A stretch of 64,000 bases of DNA. It comes from Pardosa pseudoannulata (taxonomy: Eukaryota; Arthropoda; Arachnida; Araneae; Lycosidae). A program made the position numbers and the translations under genes. The stretch covers positions 93,126,046-93,190,045 of the forward strand of contig CM063507.1 of assembly GCA_032207245.1 (NCBI GenBank), read 5' to 3'. The notes under the pieces were generated by a model. That model was not told where the DNA came from. It made no database searches and was given only the letters and a program-made list of their open reading frames with translations. How positions within the stretch are numbered: position 1 is the stretch's first letter; each line of letters begins with the position of its first letter. This document shows positions 51,857 to 63,868 of the stretch, in pieces.

Positions 51857-52290
51857 TTAGAATTTTTCTTTTTACCAGGGAGGTAAAATGAGATTATTCC
51901 TCGAGAAAACAATACTTATCTCGGAAAATTCATTCCGGTTTTGTGACCAATTCGAAACAATAGAACAAGGATGAATATTTCAATATTCTTTCTTTTTAAA
52001 TGTTTTTGTCTCTATGACGAGAAAAAAGTGTAGATAAATTTAAAAATAAAATGGCATATATAAATTAAAATTTAGAATTTTTCTTTTTACCAGGGAGATA
52101 AAATGAGATTATTCCTCGGGTAAACAGAAATACTTATATCGGAAAATTCATTCCGGTTTTGTGACCAATTCGAAGCAATAGAACAAGGAGGAATATTTCA
52201 ATATTCTTTCTTTTTAAATGTTTTTGTCTCTATGACGAGAAAAAAGTGTAGATAAATTTAAAAATAAAATGGCATATATAAATTAAAATA
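51857..52290. repeat. 215 bp tandem duplication near the first exon
   Basis: ttagaatttttctttttacc at 51857 and again at 52072; copies nearly identical through atggcatatataaatt. A third, diverged partial copy (aaaattcattccggttttgt) is at 52546-52565, and the segment left of the pair (around 51780) resembles 52360, so the unit was once larger. Confidence 0.85.
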
Positions 52291-52357
52291 TACCACATTC
52301 CGATTCCAGCTTCTGTTGAAATTCTCTACGGTTACGCAATATTAAAAAATTCGTAGA

Positions 52358-52365
52358 TGACGTCA
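52358..52365. promoter_or_regulatory. Perfect CRE palindrome TGACGTCA in intron 1
   Basis: TGACGTCA, the consensus site for CREB/ATF factors, 390 bp inside intron 1 from the putative first exon. A related GACGTCAC occurs near 51784 in a diverged copy of the same repeat, so the site belongs to a repeated segment. Function is not shown. Confidence 0.3.
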
Positions 52366-52753
52366 CATCGTTTTGCCCAATAAGTGTAAATCTTTTGAAA
52401 GTGGAAAACGATTTTATGTGACAAAGTCAATGACTTTACGGTCAAATAAAAATGTACGCTATTACGAAAGCAATTTTATACTATAAACGCAAAAGAGACT
52501 GAAACGAAATAGTTCTTTGAACGAACAGAAATACTATTTCTCCGAAAAATTCATTCCGGTTTTGTCACCGATTCGGGACACTAAACAACGAAAAAAAAAA
52601 TTGGGATATCCGAGAAATGAGAACACGAACAGCCAAACTTTCTCGGAAAGTTCCAAATCGGAGGACTAACGTATCCTGGTATTTATTATCCGACACCAAA
52701 CACAAAACAGAAAAAAAAAAAAAGCTCGTATGGACCGAAATCATGTTACTCAC

Positions 52754-52905
52754 GCGACAAACTGGCTGTTTTCCAGGCTTCAGCGACGGCCAACGGAAGA
52801 ACGCCTAGCAGCAGACACCATTCCAAATAATGTGGATGCTCTCTGGGATCTTGGCAACTGCACACACACACACGAGGTAGGGAAATAAGCGAGACAACTG
52901 TTCGC
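52754..52905 (-). other. hipk: Probable non-coding first exon (5' UTR) of hipk
   Basis: A very good donor, GTGAGTAAC, begins at 52753. Spliced to the exon ending at 44602, the frame of the hipk ATG runs back 22 codons without an ATG to an in-frame TAG near 52805, so this exon adds no protein sequence. The right boundary (transcription start) is not visible; 52905 is a rough guess at the edge of the GC-richer tract. The exon assignment is inference from position, donor quality and composition. Confidence 0.5.
52780..52821 (-). other. Upstream ORF in the putative hipk 5' UTR
   Basis: ATG at 52821..52819 opens a 13-codon frame (MVSAARRSSVGRR) that stops at TGA 52782..52780, before the splice donor. 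The ATG context is AATGG, with G at +4. It is out of frame with hipk and could reduce initiation at the main ATG. It depends on this exon being transcribed. Confidence 0.45.
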
Positions 52906-53110
52906 AAACAGCTACTGACCTTCTACGGCTACGTCTCCTCTCTCTCATGTTCCAATTCTATGCCACCCCTAGAGTCCCAAAGGGCACACTTTACTCCATC
53001 CCCCTTTCGAAATGACAAACCCCTTGTGCGCCGCGCCGGTGGTGGATAGAAAACTGCACGTTTTGTCGACGTGGCTCATTCGGTCCCTGGCGCAGACGGG
53101 TGGTGGGGGG
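52900..53110 (-). promoter_or_regulatory. Likely hipk core promoter region
   Basis: This segment is much richer in GC and CpG than its surroundings (for example gtgcgccgcgccgg near 53030 and gtcgacgtggc near 53065) and lies directly upstream of the probable first exon. No convincing TATA box at a fixed distance was found, as is usual for broad CpG-type promoters. Assignment is by position and composition only. Confidence 0.45.
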
Positions 53111-53329
53111 CTTTCACAAAGACCATTCAGATTTTTCCAGGAGGGGAGAGGGACTCCTACTTGTATGGAGAATCACTAGACCTTTAATGGAAGGCGGCTC
53201 AAAAACAGGGGGGGAGGGGAGTGTATTCAGACGAATATTTGTCTCAAATTACAAATTGCTCGATTCTTTCTTTCTTTTTCCTCATCAGTTCCATCTCGCG
53301 CACATTTATATCGTATGCATGTTTTTAAT

Positions 53330-53634
53330 GTACACGGACATAAAAGTATATAGCAGCTGTGGATATTTGAGGTCAAAGAGCCGCACTGTGGCTTTATATA
53401 ACTTTTAATGAGCCACACAATAGTAGGATTGAAAACATAAATTCATTTTGAATAAAAACACAAATGCTAAAAAAAAAGACACAGAAAAACGTAGAAGAAT
53501 CAAAAACAAGAATTTTACAAAAAACTGCTTAAAAACTTTATCAATAACGTCAAAAGTATATAGAAGAGGTGGACACACTTGAGGTCAAAGAGAGCCGCTT
53601 TCAGTTTCAACGAGCCACAACACAATTACATAGA

Positions 53635-53672
<38 letters not shown>

Positions 53673-53862
53673 TTTTGAATAAATGCGCAAATGCTATATA
53701 AAATATGTGACAATCAAGAGGAAGAATTTAACAAAATCATTCCTTAAGAACTGTATTAATAACGTCAAAAGTATATAGAAGCGGTGAACAAGCATGAGGT
53801 CAAAGAGAGCCGCTTTCGGTTTCATTTAACTTTCATCGAACCACAAAACAATTACATGGAAA

Positions 53863-53902
<40 letters not shown>

Positions 53903-55090
53903 TTTTGAATAAATGCATAAATGCTATATAAAAGACGGAAAAATATATAACAATCAAAAGGAAGAATTTTACAAAAAAATTGCTTTAAAACTTTATCAAT
54001 AACGTCAAAAATAGATAGATATAGGTGGATACACATGAGGTCAAAGATAGTATATAGGTGGTATATAGGTGGATACACATGAGGTCAAAGAAAGCCGCTT
54101 TCGGCTTCATTTAACTTTCAACGAGCCACAACACAATTACATAGAATTATTATATATATTCATTTTGAATAAATGTGCAAATGCTATATAAAAGACAGAT
54201 AAATATGTAACAAACAAAAAGGAAGAATTTTACAAAATAATTACTTTAAAACTTTATCAATAACGTCAAAAGTATATAGAAGAGGTGGACACGCATGAGG
54301 TCAAACAGAGCCACTTTCGGTTTCATTTAACTTTCAAGGAGCCACAACACAACTACATAGAATTAAATATATAATATATATTTGCTTTTAATAAATATAC
54401 AAATGCTATATAAAAGACACAGAAAAACGTATAAGAATCAAGAGCAAGAATTTTACAAGATAATTGCTTAAAAACTTTATCAATAACGTCCAAAGTACAT
54501 AAAAGCGGTGGGCAAGCATGAGATCAAACAGAGCCGCTTTTGGTTTCATTTAACTTTCCAGGAGCCACAAAACAATTACATAGAATTAAATATATATATT
54601 CATTTTGAATAAATGCGTACATGCTATATAAAAGACAGATAAATATGTAACAATCAAAAGGAAGAATTTTACAAAATAATTACTTTAAAACTTTATCAAT
54701 AACGTCAAAAGTATATAGAAGAGGTGGATACACATGAGGTCAAAGAAAGCCGCTTTCGGTTTCATTTAACTTTCATCGAGCCACAAAACAATTACATAGA
54801 ATTAAATATATACATTCATTTTGAATAAATGCGCAAATGCTATATAAAAGACAGATAAATATGTAACAATCAAAAGGAAGAATTTTACAAAATAATTGCT
54901 TTAAAACTTAATGTCAAAAATATATAGCAGCTGCAGACACGCATGAGGTCAAAAAGAGCCGCTTTCGATTCCATGTATCTTTTAAAGAGCCTTATCACAA
55001 TTACATAGTATAAAAACATTTATTCGTTTTTAATAAATACAAAAATGCTATATAAAAGACAAAATATTAAGAGTCAAAAGGAACAATATT
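53330..55090. repeat. Array of about eight 215 bp repeats upstream of hipk
   Basis: The core GAGGTCAAAG (or close variant) recurs at 53369, 53581, 53796, 54037/54081, 54297, 54518, 54736 and 54944, spacing about 208-221 bp apart from one 44 bp insertion. Each unit has cgctttcggtttcattt, agccacaa, a small TA run, gctatataaaag, and tttatcaataacgtc. Units are diverged. The gtcaaagagccgc motif is typical of hAT element ends, so the array may have grown out of one. Confidence 0.85.
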
Positions 55091-55099
55091 ACAAACTGT

Positions 55100-55560
55100 T
55101 AGCTAAAATATATTACAAAATTGGCATTGAATTAAGATCTTTAGTCCAATATTTGAAATTATGTGATAAATTTGTAGCGTAGAAAATTATTAAAATATGA
55201 TAGATATTTCGATTTTACAAAATTCATCGTTAATCACCAATAGGTTGTATGAGAAGACATTATTGCTATTATTAAAATGAGACGACAAATAGCTTTCTTG
55301 AAATGCGATTCCAAGAAGACTTTCAATTATTAAAGATACGTGCAATAAATTCGAATAATTAGAGCCACTTTTTCACAAATAGATGATCCATCTACAATAA
55401 TATCGCAAATAAATGAATTTTTAAAAAAAAAGCAGGATCCATCTACAATATCGCAAATAAATGAATTTACAAAATAAGCATGAGAGCCGCACTTAACTCG
55501 ACGAAGTGCCGCATTTGAAACCGTTGGTATATATCAACAGTGGACAGACGCCGTGATTTT
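55100..55560. other. Flank of the 215 bp array, possible distal element end
   Basis: gcatgagagccgcac at 55478 and gtgccgcatttgaaa near 55507 resemble the array's core, followed by ggtatatatcaacagtgg. This could be the far end of the element that seeded the array. A short 'ggatccatctacaat' duplication lies at about 55390-55460. Confidence 0.35.
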
Positions 55561-55735
55561 TCTTATTTACTCTTTCTAGAACCCATCTAGAGCCATCACT
55601 TCTAAGAAGCACATGTCTATAACGATAATTTAAACTTCTTTAAAAAATTAGTAGTACACATATATACTCCTTTATATATTAATTTTTTTACCAGAAATAT
55701 TTATTAGTCTAAAACAGGAGTGATCTTTCTAAGCA

Positions 55736-55906
55736 GCCGGACGATGTCCGAATGGTAGGTCCTACTCTTCCATACTAGGATTCGCGGGTTCAAATCCTGC
55801 TGCTAGCATGGACGTTCGGAATCAGCTTTGAGCAGTAGGCCCCGGTCTCACCAGCCCTCCTTTAGCAAAATAGTAGAAAGTAGCTCTCTAAAACAAATCA
55901 AACTAC
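55736..55906 (+). repeat. tRNA-derived SINE, + orientation, 13 bp target duplication
   Basis: Flanked by ATCTTTCTAAGCA (55723-55735, 55907-55919). Head on + strand: A-box-like TGTCCGAATGGTAGG, B-box GGGTTCAAATCC. Body gttcggaatcagctt...gtctcaccag matches the other copies but is diverged. The only + strand copy. Confidence 0.85.
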
Positions 55907-56239
55907 ATCTTTCTAAGCAACTTCGAAGCTGAGTCAACACTCTACACGTCAATATTTCAAATTATCTTAATGTAAACGCTTTGGAGAATTTTGAAACGTA
56001 AGTTATTTTTATAATTTTATTTGAATTTTCATAAAAGTTACGGGACTATGACATTTTCAAAAGTAAATATATATATAAATTGTTGTGATAAATAATGCAG
56101 CAAACAGAACACGAAATGATTTATTATTGCATATAAAAACAATGTACAAAAGCCAACAATAAAAGCTTAAATAAGACCTTAAGAATTCTTTTACTTGCGG
56201 TAAATTACTTCGTTTAAAACTATTGTTTTAATAAAAATT

Positions 56240-56245
<6 letters not shown>

Positions 56246-56322
<77 letters not shown>
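56246..56322. repeat. (CA)n(TA)n microsatellite
   Basis: About 20 CA units followed by about 18 TA units. Confidence 0.92.
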
Positions 56323-56326
<4 letters not shown>

Positions 56327-56492
56327 TACCAAGATGTTTTATTGTGTATAGATCACTTCTTTCAGAAACAATCCTTTTGTTTAAAGGTGCTTGTGGTTAT
56401 TCCTAATGAGATACATCATCAAACCTTTGTTTTTTAGTTCTTTGTTTTGCTTTTTCTCATAACCATCTTCTACTACCTACACAAACACACAA

Positions 56493-56497
<5 letters not shown>

Positions 56498-56569
<72 letters not shown>
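56498..56569. repeat. (TA)n microsatellite
   Basis: About 36 TA units. Confidence 0.92.
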
Positions 56570-56572
<3 letters not shown>

Positions 56573-57233
56573 AGAACCAAAACACTATAACTCCATTAAC
56601 TACTATTCTATATTTTCGGCTTTTTTCGTACGAATGTCACTGGCCACAAAAATATTTTATGTTTTTCTATCCCTAAACTCTCTACTCTCTAGTTTTGTGT
56701 TATGAACTCAGGAATCCACCCTTCTATCTCTTTGCTCTTTTATGTGTTTATTTTTCGCTCGTTGTCATTTTTGTGTTTACTGACAGAAGCCTCTGGATTG
56801 AAGGGCTCGGCCCATATGTACCAGTTGCCGCATCACCTTTATAACTCCATTAAATATATATTCCATCGCCTTTATAACTCCATTAAACCCAGTAATTGTA
56901 AAACGGAAAGGAAGGAAGAAGGATTGAGTGTGGAAGGTTTAAGACTTCCATACATGATTAAAACAATTGTTTAAACAGGAATGAACGTTCCCGTACACCC
57001 AAAAGACCATAAGAATATGAAATGAGAATACGAATTAGAAGAACAAAGCATTTATACAGCTATACTAAAAGCCAACACATAAAGTATTTATGTTGCCACT
57101 ATGTCAATTAATATTACAGTTTTAACTATGAATTGGAAACATTTACTTAATCCTATTAAAATTTACATAAGTAATTTTAACTATCTGTATTTATCTATCT
57201 AATATTTATCGATCTAATTTTATCAATCAATCA

Positions 57234-57236
<3 letters not shown>
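56570..57236. other. Sequence between TA arrays, no gene recognised
   Basis: A 90-codon open frame at 56702-56974 has no recognised motif, splice context or conservation cue. tttataactccattaa is repeated at about 56837 and 56870, a local duplication. Confidence 0.4.

Positions 57237-57313
<77 letters not shown>
57237..57313. repeat. (TA)n(GA)n microsatellite
   Basis: TA array ending in gagagagaga; a GTGTG/TATA run follows at 57401-57428 and a poly-T of about 30 at 57448-57477. Confidence 0.92.
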
Positions 57314-57327
<14 letters not shown>

Positions 57328-57448
57328 TTGATTATGAAAAAAAAAAAAGCAAAACAGAACTAAAAAGCAAGGGTATCCCACAGTATACATATACTGAGAA
57401 AGTGTGTGTGTGTGTGTGTATATATATAAACAAAACATGCTTCTTCTT

Positions 57449-57482
<34 letters not shown>

Positions 57483-58034
57483 AGGTATAAAAGCATTCTT
57501 CGCTATTTGGCTTTTTTTAGAAGCAGGCCCTAATGCAGAAAAAAAAGCCTTGCAAATAATCTCACAATAAACTATCTATAACATTTTTTAAGGCCCCTAC
57601 AGAATCGTTAGAGACAGGTTCCACACTGTATAAAATCTAACTGTAATTTCTAAACCATAAATCTACGCATGGATAGGGAAATAAACCATTTATTTTCCTA
57701 CTTCGATCCTACGGCAAAAAACTACACTACACTAGGGTAAAAAAAAAAATATTTTAAAACAAATTATTTTCGGGGTTTCCCCGATGATAAAATAAAAGAT
57801 TTTTTTTTATTTATTTATTTCCCAACTGCAAACACTCGAAAACTAATTTGGAAGAGCGAGGTCACCGATCATACTGAATAATAAAAAGGGAAAGGGAAAC
57901 CGCATTTAATAAGAGATCGTCTGATTTCAGCCCAACCTCTATTTTCAACACCCTGATCCCTCCCCCTTTTCATTTATTGTTCGACCCCGAGATGGGGAGG
58001 AATACAAGAGTCACCAGTTGAATACGTTCTACTA

Positions 58035-58065
58035 CCCCCCCCCAAAAAAAAAAAGAGGGGGGGGG
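58035..58065. repeat. C9-A11-GA-G9 homopolymer palindrome
   Basis: Nine C (58035-58043), eleven A (58044-58054), GA, then nine G (58057-58065). The C and G runs can pair fully around a 13-base loop. Confidence 0.85.
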
Positions 58066-58262
58066 TGAAAGTCAGGATAAAAATTGTTCGGCGAACGGAC
58101 GTTTTAGATTTGAATATGGAAACCCCTAAATTATTTACTGGAAAATTTAGTTGATATTCTACATTGCCAGCATTACAAAATTATTTTAATGTAAACGCTT
58201 TAGAGAACTTAAATATAATTTTTATAAAGAATTTGGAATATATTTAAAATTTTTGTTGAAGG

Positions 58263-58264
<2 letters not shown>

Positions 58265-58309
<45 letters not shown>

Positions 58310-58350
58310 TACATATACACATATACATATATACACATACACATATATAT
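58265..58350. repeat. (TA)n/(CATA)n microsatellite
   Basis: TA array grading into CATA/CACATA units. Confidence 0.9.
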
Positions 58351-61300
58351 AATAGTTCAGTTCCGGTTTTCGTACCGACAAAATAACGGTTTATATTTCG
58401 GTTTTCGGTTCAGAGCCCTGGTTCTAAATGAGCTTTCAACTGGAAAGCAAAGAAATAAAACTTACAACGAAACTGTTACATTTTAAGAAAGACACTTTAA
58501 TTGGTTACTATACATTTAACACAGTACAATTAATTGTACTAAAGTTTTTATTTATTAAATAAGCATATATTAAATAGAGGAATCAATTTATGCTATTTTA
58601 GAATATTATCCTTTTCCCAATTACCAATATAATTAATCAGATTTTTAATCAACCTGCATGAAAGTTTAATATGTTATTCGTAATATATTTGTCAAAATGT
58701 TTGCAATTTCAACAGATATGAATAGTTAGTTACAAAATATCAATACAAATTATTAGTTATTAATCGTAATTAATAACTTTTAAAATTATGAATTGTAATT
58801 AAAAGTATTAATGGTTAAAATTTTCACGATTATAAACATCGTAATGAAAAGTTAACCCTTGATTGTAAATGACATTTCTGAAATAGAACTCAAAATATTG
58901 TCACACATACCTGCCTTAATGGCATCCGTTATATCATTAATAGAAACACAAAAGAAAAGAACAAATATTTACTTTAATACCTCAAAACATACTTGCTGAA
59001 AGAATCAGCATGTGGTAAACATATTCTCGTTAACAAATCGTATATCTGGCAACCAATATAATAACATTCTAGCAAATTTAAAGATTCAACCTCCGGTACA
59101 CCCGGAATGAATAAAACACATGTATGTGCAATCGTAATAAAACCTTTGAAGTCCATGTATTCGACTTACTCTTGATAGAAACCGATATAAACCATAATTT
59201 TAGGTGATTTATTTTTAAACGAAAATTTCCAACAATAAATCACTTTGATGTCAGCATTAATTTAACACTGTTTTGAATTACGAATCATCCTGTCAAACTT
59301 TCGGTCTATTAGGATGAAACACGAATTCTGATAAAATTACAGGAAAAATAAGGAATCAGTCATTAGGGAACAGAGTTTGAGGTAAAAGACCTCGATATCA
59401 GTCAACAACCTACACAGCCCGTATCCGGTGGGATAGGCTATGAATTCGAAACGTCAGTAAATAGTGGCGAGTTAATTGGCGCTAAAAGAACAAAATTCAA
59501 CTAGCAGATGTCCCCAAAAGTTACGATCACAGAGTTAGGAAATGATTGGTAGCACCTATACATCTAAATGCATACACAGCAAGATTTCTAGTATGGTGGT
59601 GGATTTGTGATTGTGATAGGTCTTAAAATGTAATGTATTTTCGTATTTACTGGATTAGCCTAATTATTTTTTTTAAGTACATACATTTTTTTTTCATACG
59701 GATTACAGTTTTAATTAGAACGATAAGTATTTTTGTATTCATTGGGTTCGCATTTTTATTTTTTTTTCAAGTACATACATTTTTCATAAGAATTAAAATT
59801 TTAATTAGAGCGCCAAATAGTTTTTTAGAATTCGTTAAAATGGCAAAAGTTGATGAGTTGCTTAAACAAGAAAAGTTTTAGCCGATGACAGATTAAATAT
59901 AATGTGATTTTAATATAAATTAAAAGCTTTGCTTATAATCAGCGATTCAATAAGAACATAAGCAATAGCTGAATTACCGGTTTCTAACTTTAATATTTAC
60001 CGATGTGCGACCAGCTGCTTGTGCTTCGTAAAACAATGCATTTTATTATGATTTCATCCTTAAGCAAGGCATGAAATCAAAAACATAACAAATTTCAAAG
60101 AATATAAATAATAAATATTTTTCTAAAAGTGATAAAAATATGAAATGACATGTATAGCTTTAAAAATTTACTACCATACGACGAGAAGCTTTCTTCTAGT
60201 CTCAACATACTCGTTAGTGATACATTACTGCATTCATGAATTATTATTCTAAAATTTTGAGCTATTACACTCTCTACTCAAGCTGAGTAATCGAGAATAA
60301 GGCGGTTTCACGCAGTAGGGCAAATTCTCAAATTACGACAATTGTGGCTTTCAAACGGAAGGGCAGTTTATTGTTTGTCTATTTGGCTGTTGTAAACATG
60401 AAAATGAATGGGAAGGGCATTATAGTAGTTCGTGACGTTGCAACAAATTGCCTTATACTTTTGAGTTTGGGTTTTCAGCTGCGGTCTTGAAACGTTTATA
60501 CTCTCGGCATCTTTGGAACTATATGATGTCCTAGCCGTACCATTTACCTTTCTTCGAAAGCAGAGATGATCATTTTGCAGAAAGATACTAATTACATTAA
60601 AAAGTTACTGGTACTAGTAGTAATGGAAATTATGGAAAACAATGTAGCTGAATTTAAAATTTGCCTATTATTTTATTTACGTAATACCATAACTAATGCC
60701 ACTGGTGTCATCAATTCTTCTATCATCACGTCTTGGACTAGGATGTTCTTGCATTCTAACACAATCGAAATCTAGCTTTATAGATGTCTTATAATCGTTT
60801 GCATTTCGTATTCTTCATTGAGCGTGTTCTGTTATTCCAAATTTGTTGTCACATAGTTGATAAAATTTTTTCAATTAAATATGTTTTTCTAAATGGCATC
60901 AAAATAGAAATGGCTAAGAACAAAATGTTAGAACACTGACATAACACAATGTAAACTTCAGACACAAAAACCTTATTTCCTAGAGGTCAAGACAATTACA
61001 TCTAGCTTATGGATATAACTACAATCTATGTTGCATTTGTTTGCATTTTTTAATAAAATCAATTGCGAAGCTCAATTAGAAAACCACTGGTTTATATATA
61101 AGTAACGTACCCAGAAATCAGTTTGGAGTATCATATCATCGCTGCCATGAAAGAAGCAGTTTTTTAGGAGAAATAAGATTGATAGAGATTATTATTTTAT
61201 TTTTATCAAGTGATAATTTTAAGCTATTTTAAACTGTTCACGGATGGATCATACTTTCTGTAGAGTTACAAAAATTACAAAAATGAATATCGTTTAAGAT

Positions 61301-61550
61301 AAACAACACAGAAATTATGAAAACAAAATTTCCTGCGTACTAGAATAGGTGGATATGATTGAAAAGTGGATTAAAATTCATTTAATGATTGAAAAAAAAT
61401 ACCTAGAAGAAAAGAATGCTTTAGTAATTCGTTTCCGGGAAACTGTTGGAGGAAAGGGGACAAACAGTTGTAATCGAACAAATCATTAAAAAAAAAGAAT
61501 AAAATTATTTAATGATTGAAAAAATGGCCCCAGTAATTCTTTGCCAGGAA
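58351..61550. other. AT-rich intergenic sequence, no feature recognised
   Basis: Small open frames here lack motifs or splice context. A diverged pair (attttcgtatttactggatt.. at 59637 and atttttgtattcattgggtt.. at 59728) is a local duplication. Nothing else supported. Confidence 0.4.
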
Positions 61551-61555
61551 ACTGC

Positions 61556-62107
61556 TGGTTTGGTTTGGAGCACTACGGTGTATTTTTTTTTCCTTCACAA
61601 GAGTTAATGAGACCGGGGCCTACTGCTTAAAGCCGATTCCGAATGGCCACGAACATCCATACCACAGTGGGATTCGAATCCACTAACTCCGGTACCGAAG
61701 AGTAGCTCTCTAACCTTCATTCGGCAAGGAAACTGCTGGAGGTTTGGTTTAGTTTGGAGTGCTACGGTCTACTTTTTGCAACACGAGGGCTAATGAGACC
61801 GGGACCTACAGCTTAAAGCCGTATCCGAACGGCTACGAACATCCATGCCACAGTGGGATTCGAATCCACTAACTCCGGTACCGAAGAGTAGCTCTCTAAC
61901 TTTCATTCGGCTAGGAAACTGCTGGAAGTTTGGTTTGGTTCGGAGTGCTACGGTCTACTTTTTGCAACACGAGGGCTAATGAGACCGGGACTTACAGCTT
62001 AAAGCCGATTCCGAACGGCTACGAACATCCATACCAAAGTAGTGGGTTTCGAACCCACGAACTCCGGTACCGAAGGCCAGCACTCTAACCAATCGGCCAT
62101 CGTTCGG
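61556..62107 (-). repeat. Three tRNA-derived SINE copies in tandem
   Basis: SINE bodies at about 61556-61726, 61741-61911 and 61929-62107, all minus-oriented, each separated and flanked by a ggaaactgctgga-type sequence (61549, 61730, 61914; ggcaagaaactgttagagg at right). Each copy has B-box GGATTCGAATCC or GGGTTCGAAACC and the tctactttttgcaac body segment. The first copy is the most diverged. Confidence 0.9.
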
Positions 62108-62439
62108 CAAGAAACTGTTAGAGGAAGGGGGAAAGAACATATATTATAGGTACACTGACCAGAGGCACTTTTTCACAGCAAATACTTTTCTAATATTTTT
62201 TCAAGAACTGGTTTAGAGATGGTATTAATCTTGTTTTCGTGGTGAAATACGTTTTAAACGAGAACAAAAAGGCTAAATTTAAAGTCTAGAACAGCCATAA
62301 CAGTATAATAAAACAATTATCCTGGAATATTTCAGTTCCGAGAAGAAATCTTGAAGTGGATATGTCTATTTGCACTCCCTTGGGTACGCCACTGATTGAT
62401 TTAGGCACTACAGTAAAATAAAATTGTCGCAAACATTTA

Positions 62440-62960
62440 GGAATTCCCTAAAATGGAAAGTGAAACATAACTCCTACCTCCCATAACGGAAAAGGCAGGT
62501 CTCTCCGTCTGAAACGCTGTAACCATAAGCTGTCGACAATACACGTTAACGAAGATCACAGAAATGGCATCTTCCAAGCACGAGGGGCGTTTCTCCAGTG
62601 TCAGGTCGATGTGTGACACATCTCGCTCTGAGATAACTAATTACGCTACAAACATCCTGGGCCGAGCGAGACATTTAATGACTGCACATTTGGTACACAC
62701 ACACGGGCTGCAGCTGCCAGTCCCAGGGTGGATGGAAGCGCCACTTGTGGAATAGGAAGTATATACCAGCATCGCACCCCGCCGAGCGATGACATGATAC
62801 GTACACCTACACTCTCCCTCTTCTATGACAGCCATGGGACCCGAAAGGGCAGGTCGAAACCGGGTTAGCGACGCATGGGGCTCTGCAAACGATACATCAG
62901 GATGTACAAATAGGAACTGCCATTCGCTCGGGCATATCTTTTAGGAGCGCCTATTGTATG
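62440..62960. other. GC-rich, CpG-containing island of unknown role
   Basis: About 520 bp with clearly higher GC and many CpG (ccccgccgagcgatg, gaccgaaa-type clusters) between AT-rich flanks. Minus strand offers a possible donor GTAGGAGT after GTTATGGGAG at about 62482, and a TATA-like ggtatatact near 62770. Short open frames on both strands show no known motif. It could be a promoter/first exon (alternative hipk or another transcript) or part of a GC-rich mobile element. Confidence 0.4.
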
Positions 62961-63366
62961 GGAGGCAGTAGCTTCCATTTCAGGAAATGTTGAAACAATT
63001 CACTTTTTTTTTTAAACCTTTTATTTATAACACACCAGGTTCCCGCTCTTTTTCCACAACAAAAATTAAGGACTTTTTAAGGACCAAAGTAACTTTTTCT
63101 AAGGCCCTACTTGAAATACACGACATAACGGCATAAACTTTATCTCCTCAGGAACCCATATCTTAACGATTATGAACTAGCCAAGGCACGTTCACTAAAT
63201 GCCTTACAATATTTCAGAATTAAGTTTTTAAAAATGCTTAAAAATTAATATAAGATAAATATTTGACAATACCTAATTTTGAAAAATGTATGTCCAACGT
63301 TTTTGGAGTAATCAAACTAAAAATAAATTGTGAATAAAAACAATATTATAAACAGTACTTTCTGAG

Positions 63367-63368
<2 letters not shown>

Positions 63369-63406
<38 letters not shown>

Positions 63407-63465
63407 TATATGTATATATACATATATATATACATATATATATACACATATATAGATATATGTAT

Positions 63466-63511
<46 letters not shown>

Positions 63512-63512
63512 A

Positions 63513-63553
<41 letters not shown>

Positions 63554-63622
63554 GTATATATATATATGTGTGTGTGTATATATATATATATATGTGTGTG
63601 TTTATAATATTATATGTGTGTG

Positions 63623-63658
<36 letters not shown>

Positions 63659-63696
63659 GTATATATATATATATGTGTGTGTAGTTATATATATGC

Positions 63697-63758
<62 letters not shown>

Positions 63759-63868
63759 GTGTGTGTATATATATGTATATATATATGTAATATATATATA
63801 TGTATATATATATATGTGTGTATATATACATATATATATGTACATACTATATATATATAGTATATTAC

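Noticed and set aside
53100..53408. 102-codon + strand frame next to the hipk promoter
   Set aside because: Overlaps the promoter-like region and the first unit of the 215 bp array; no motif, no splice context.
56702..56974. 90-codon frame with a hydrophobic start
   Set aside because: Contains a local duplication and no family motif; no evidence for transcription or splicing.
62437..62835. Three 60-64 codon frames in the GC-rich island
   Set aside because: Overlapping on both strands and without recognisable motif; in GC-richer DNA such short frames are expected by chance. The island itself is kept as a finding.
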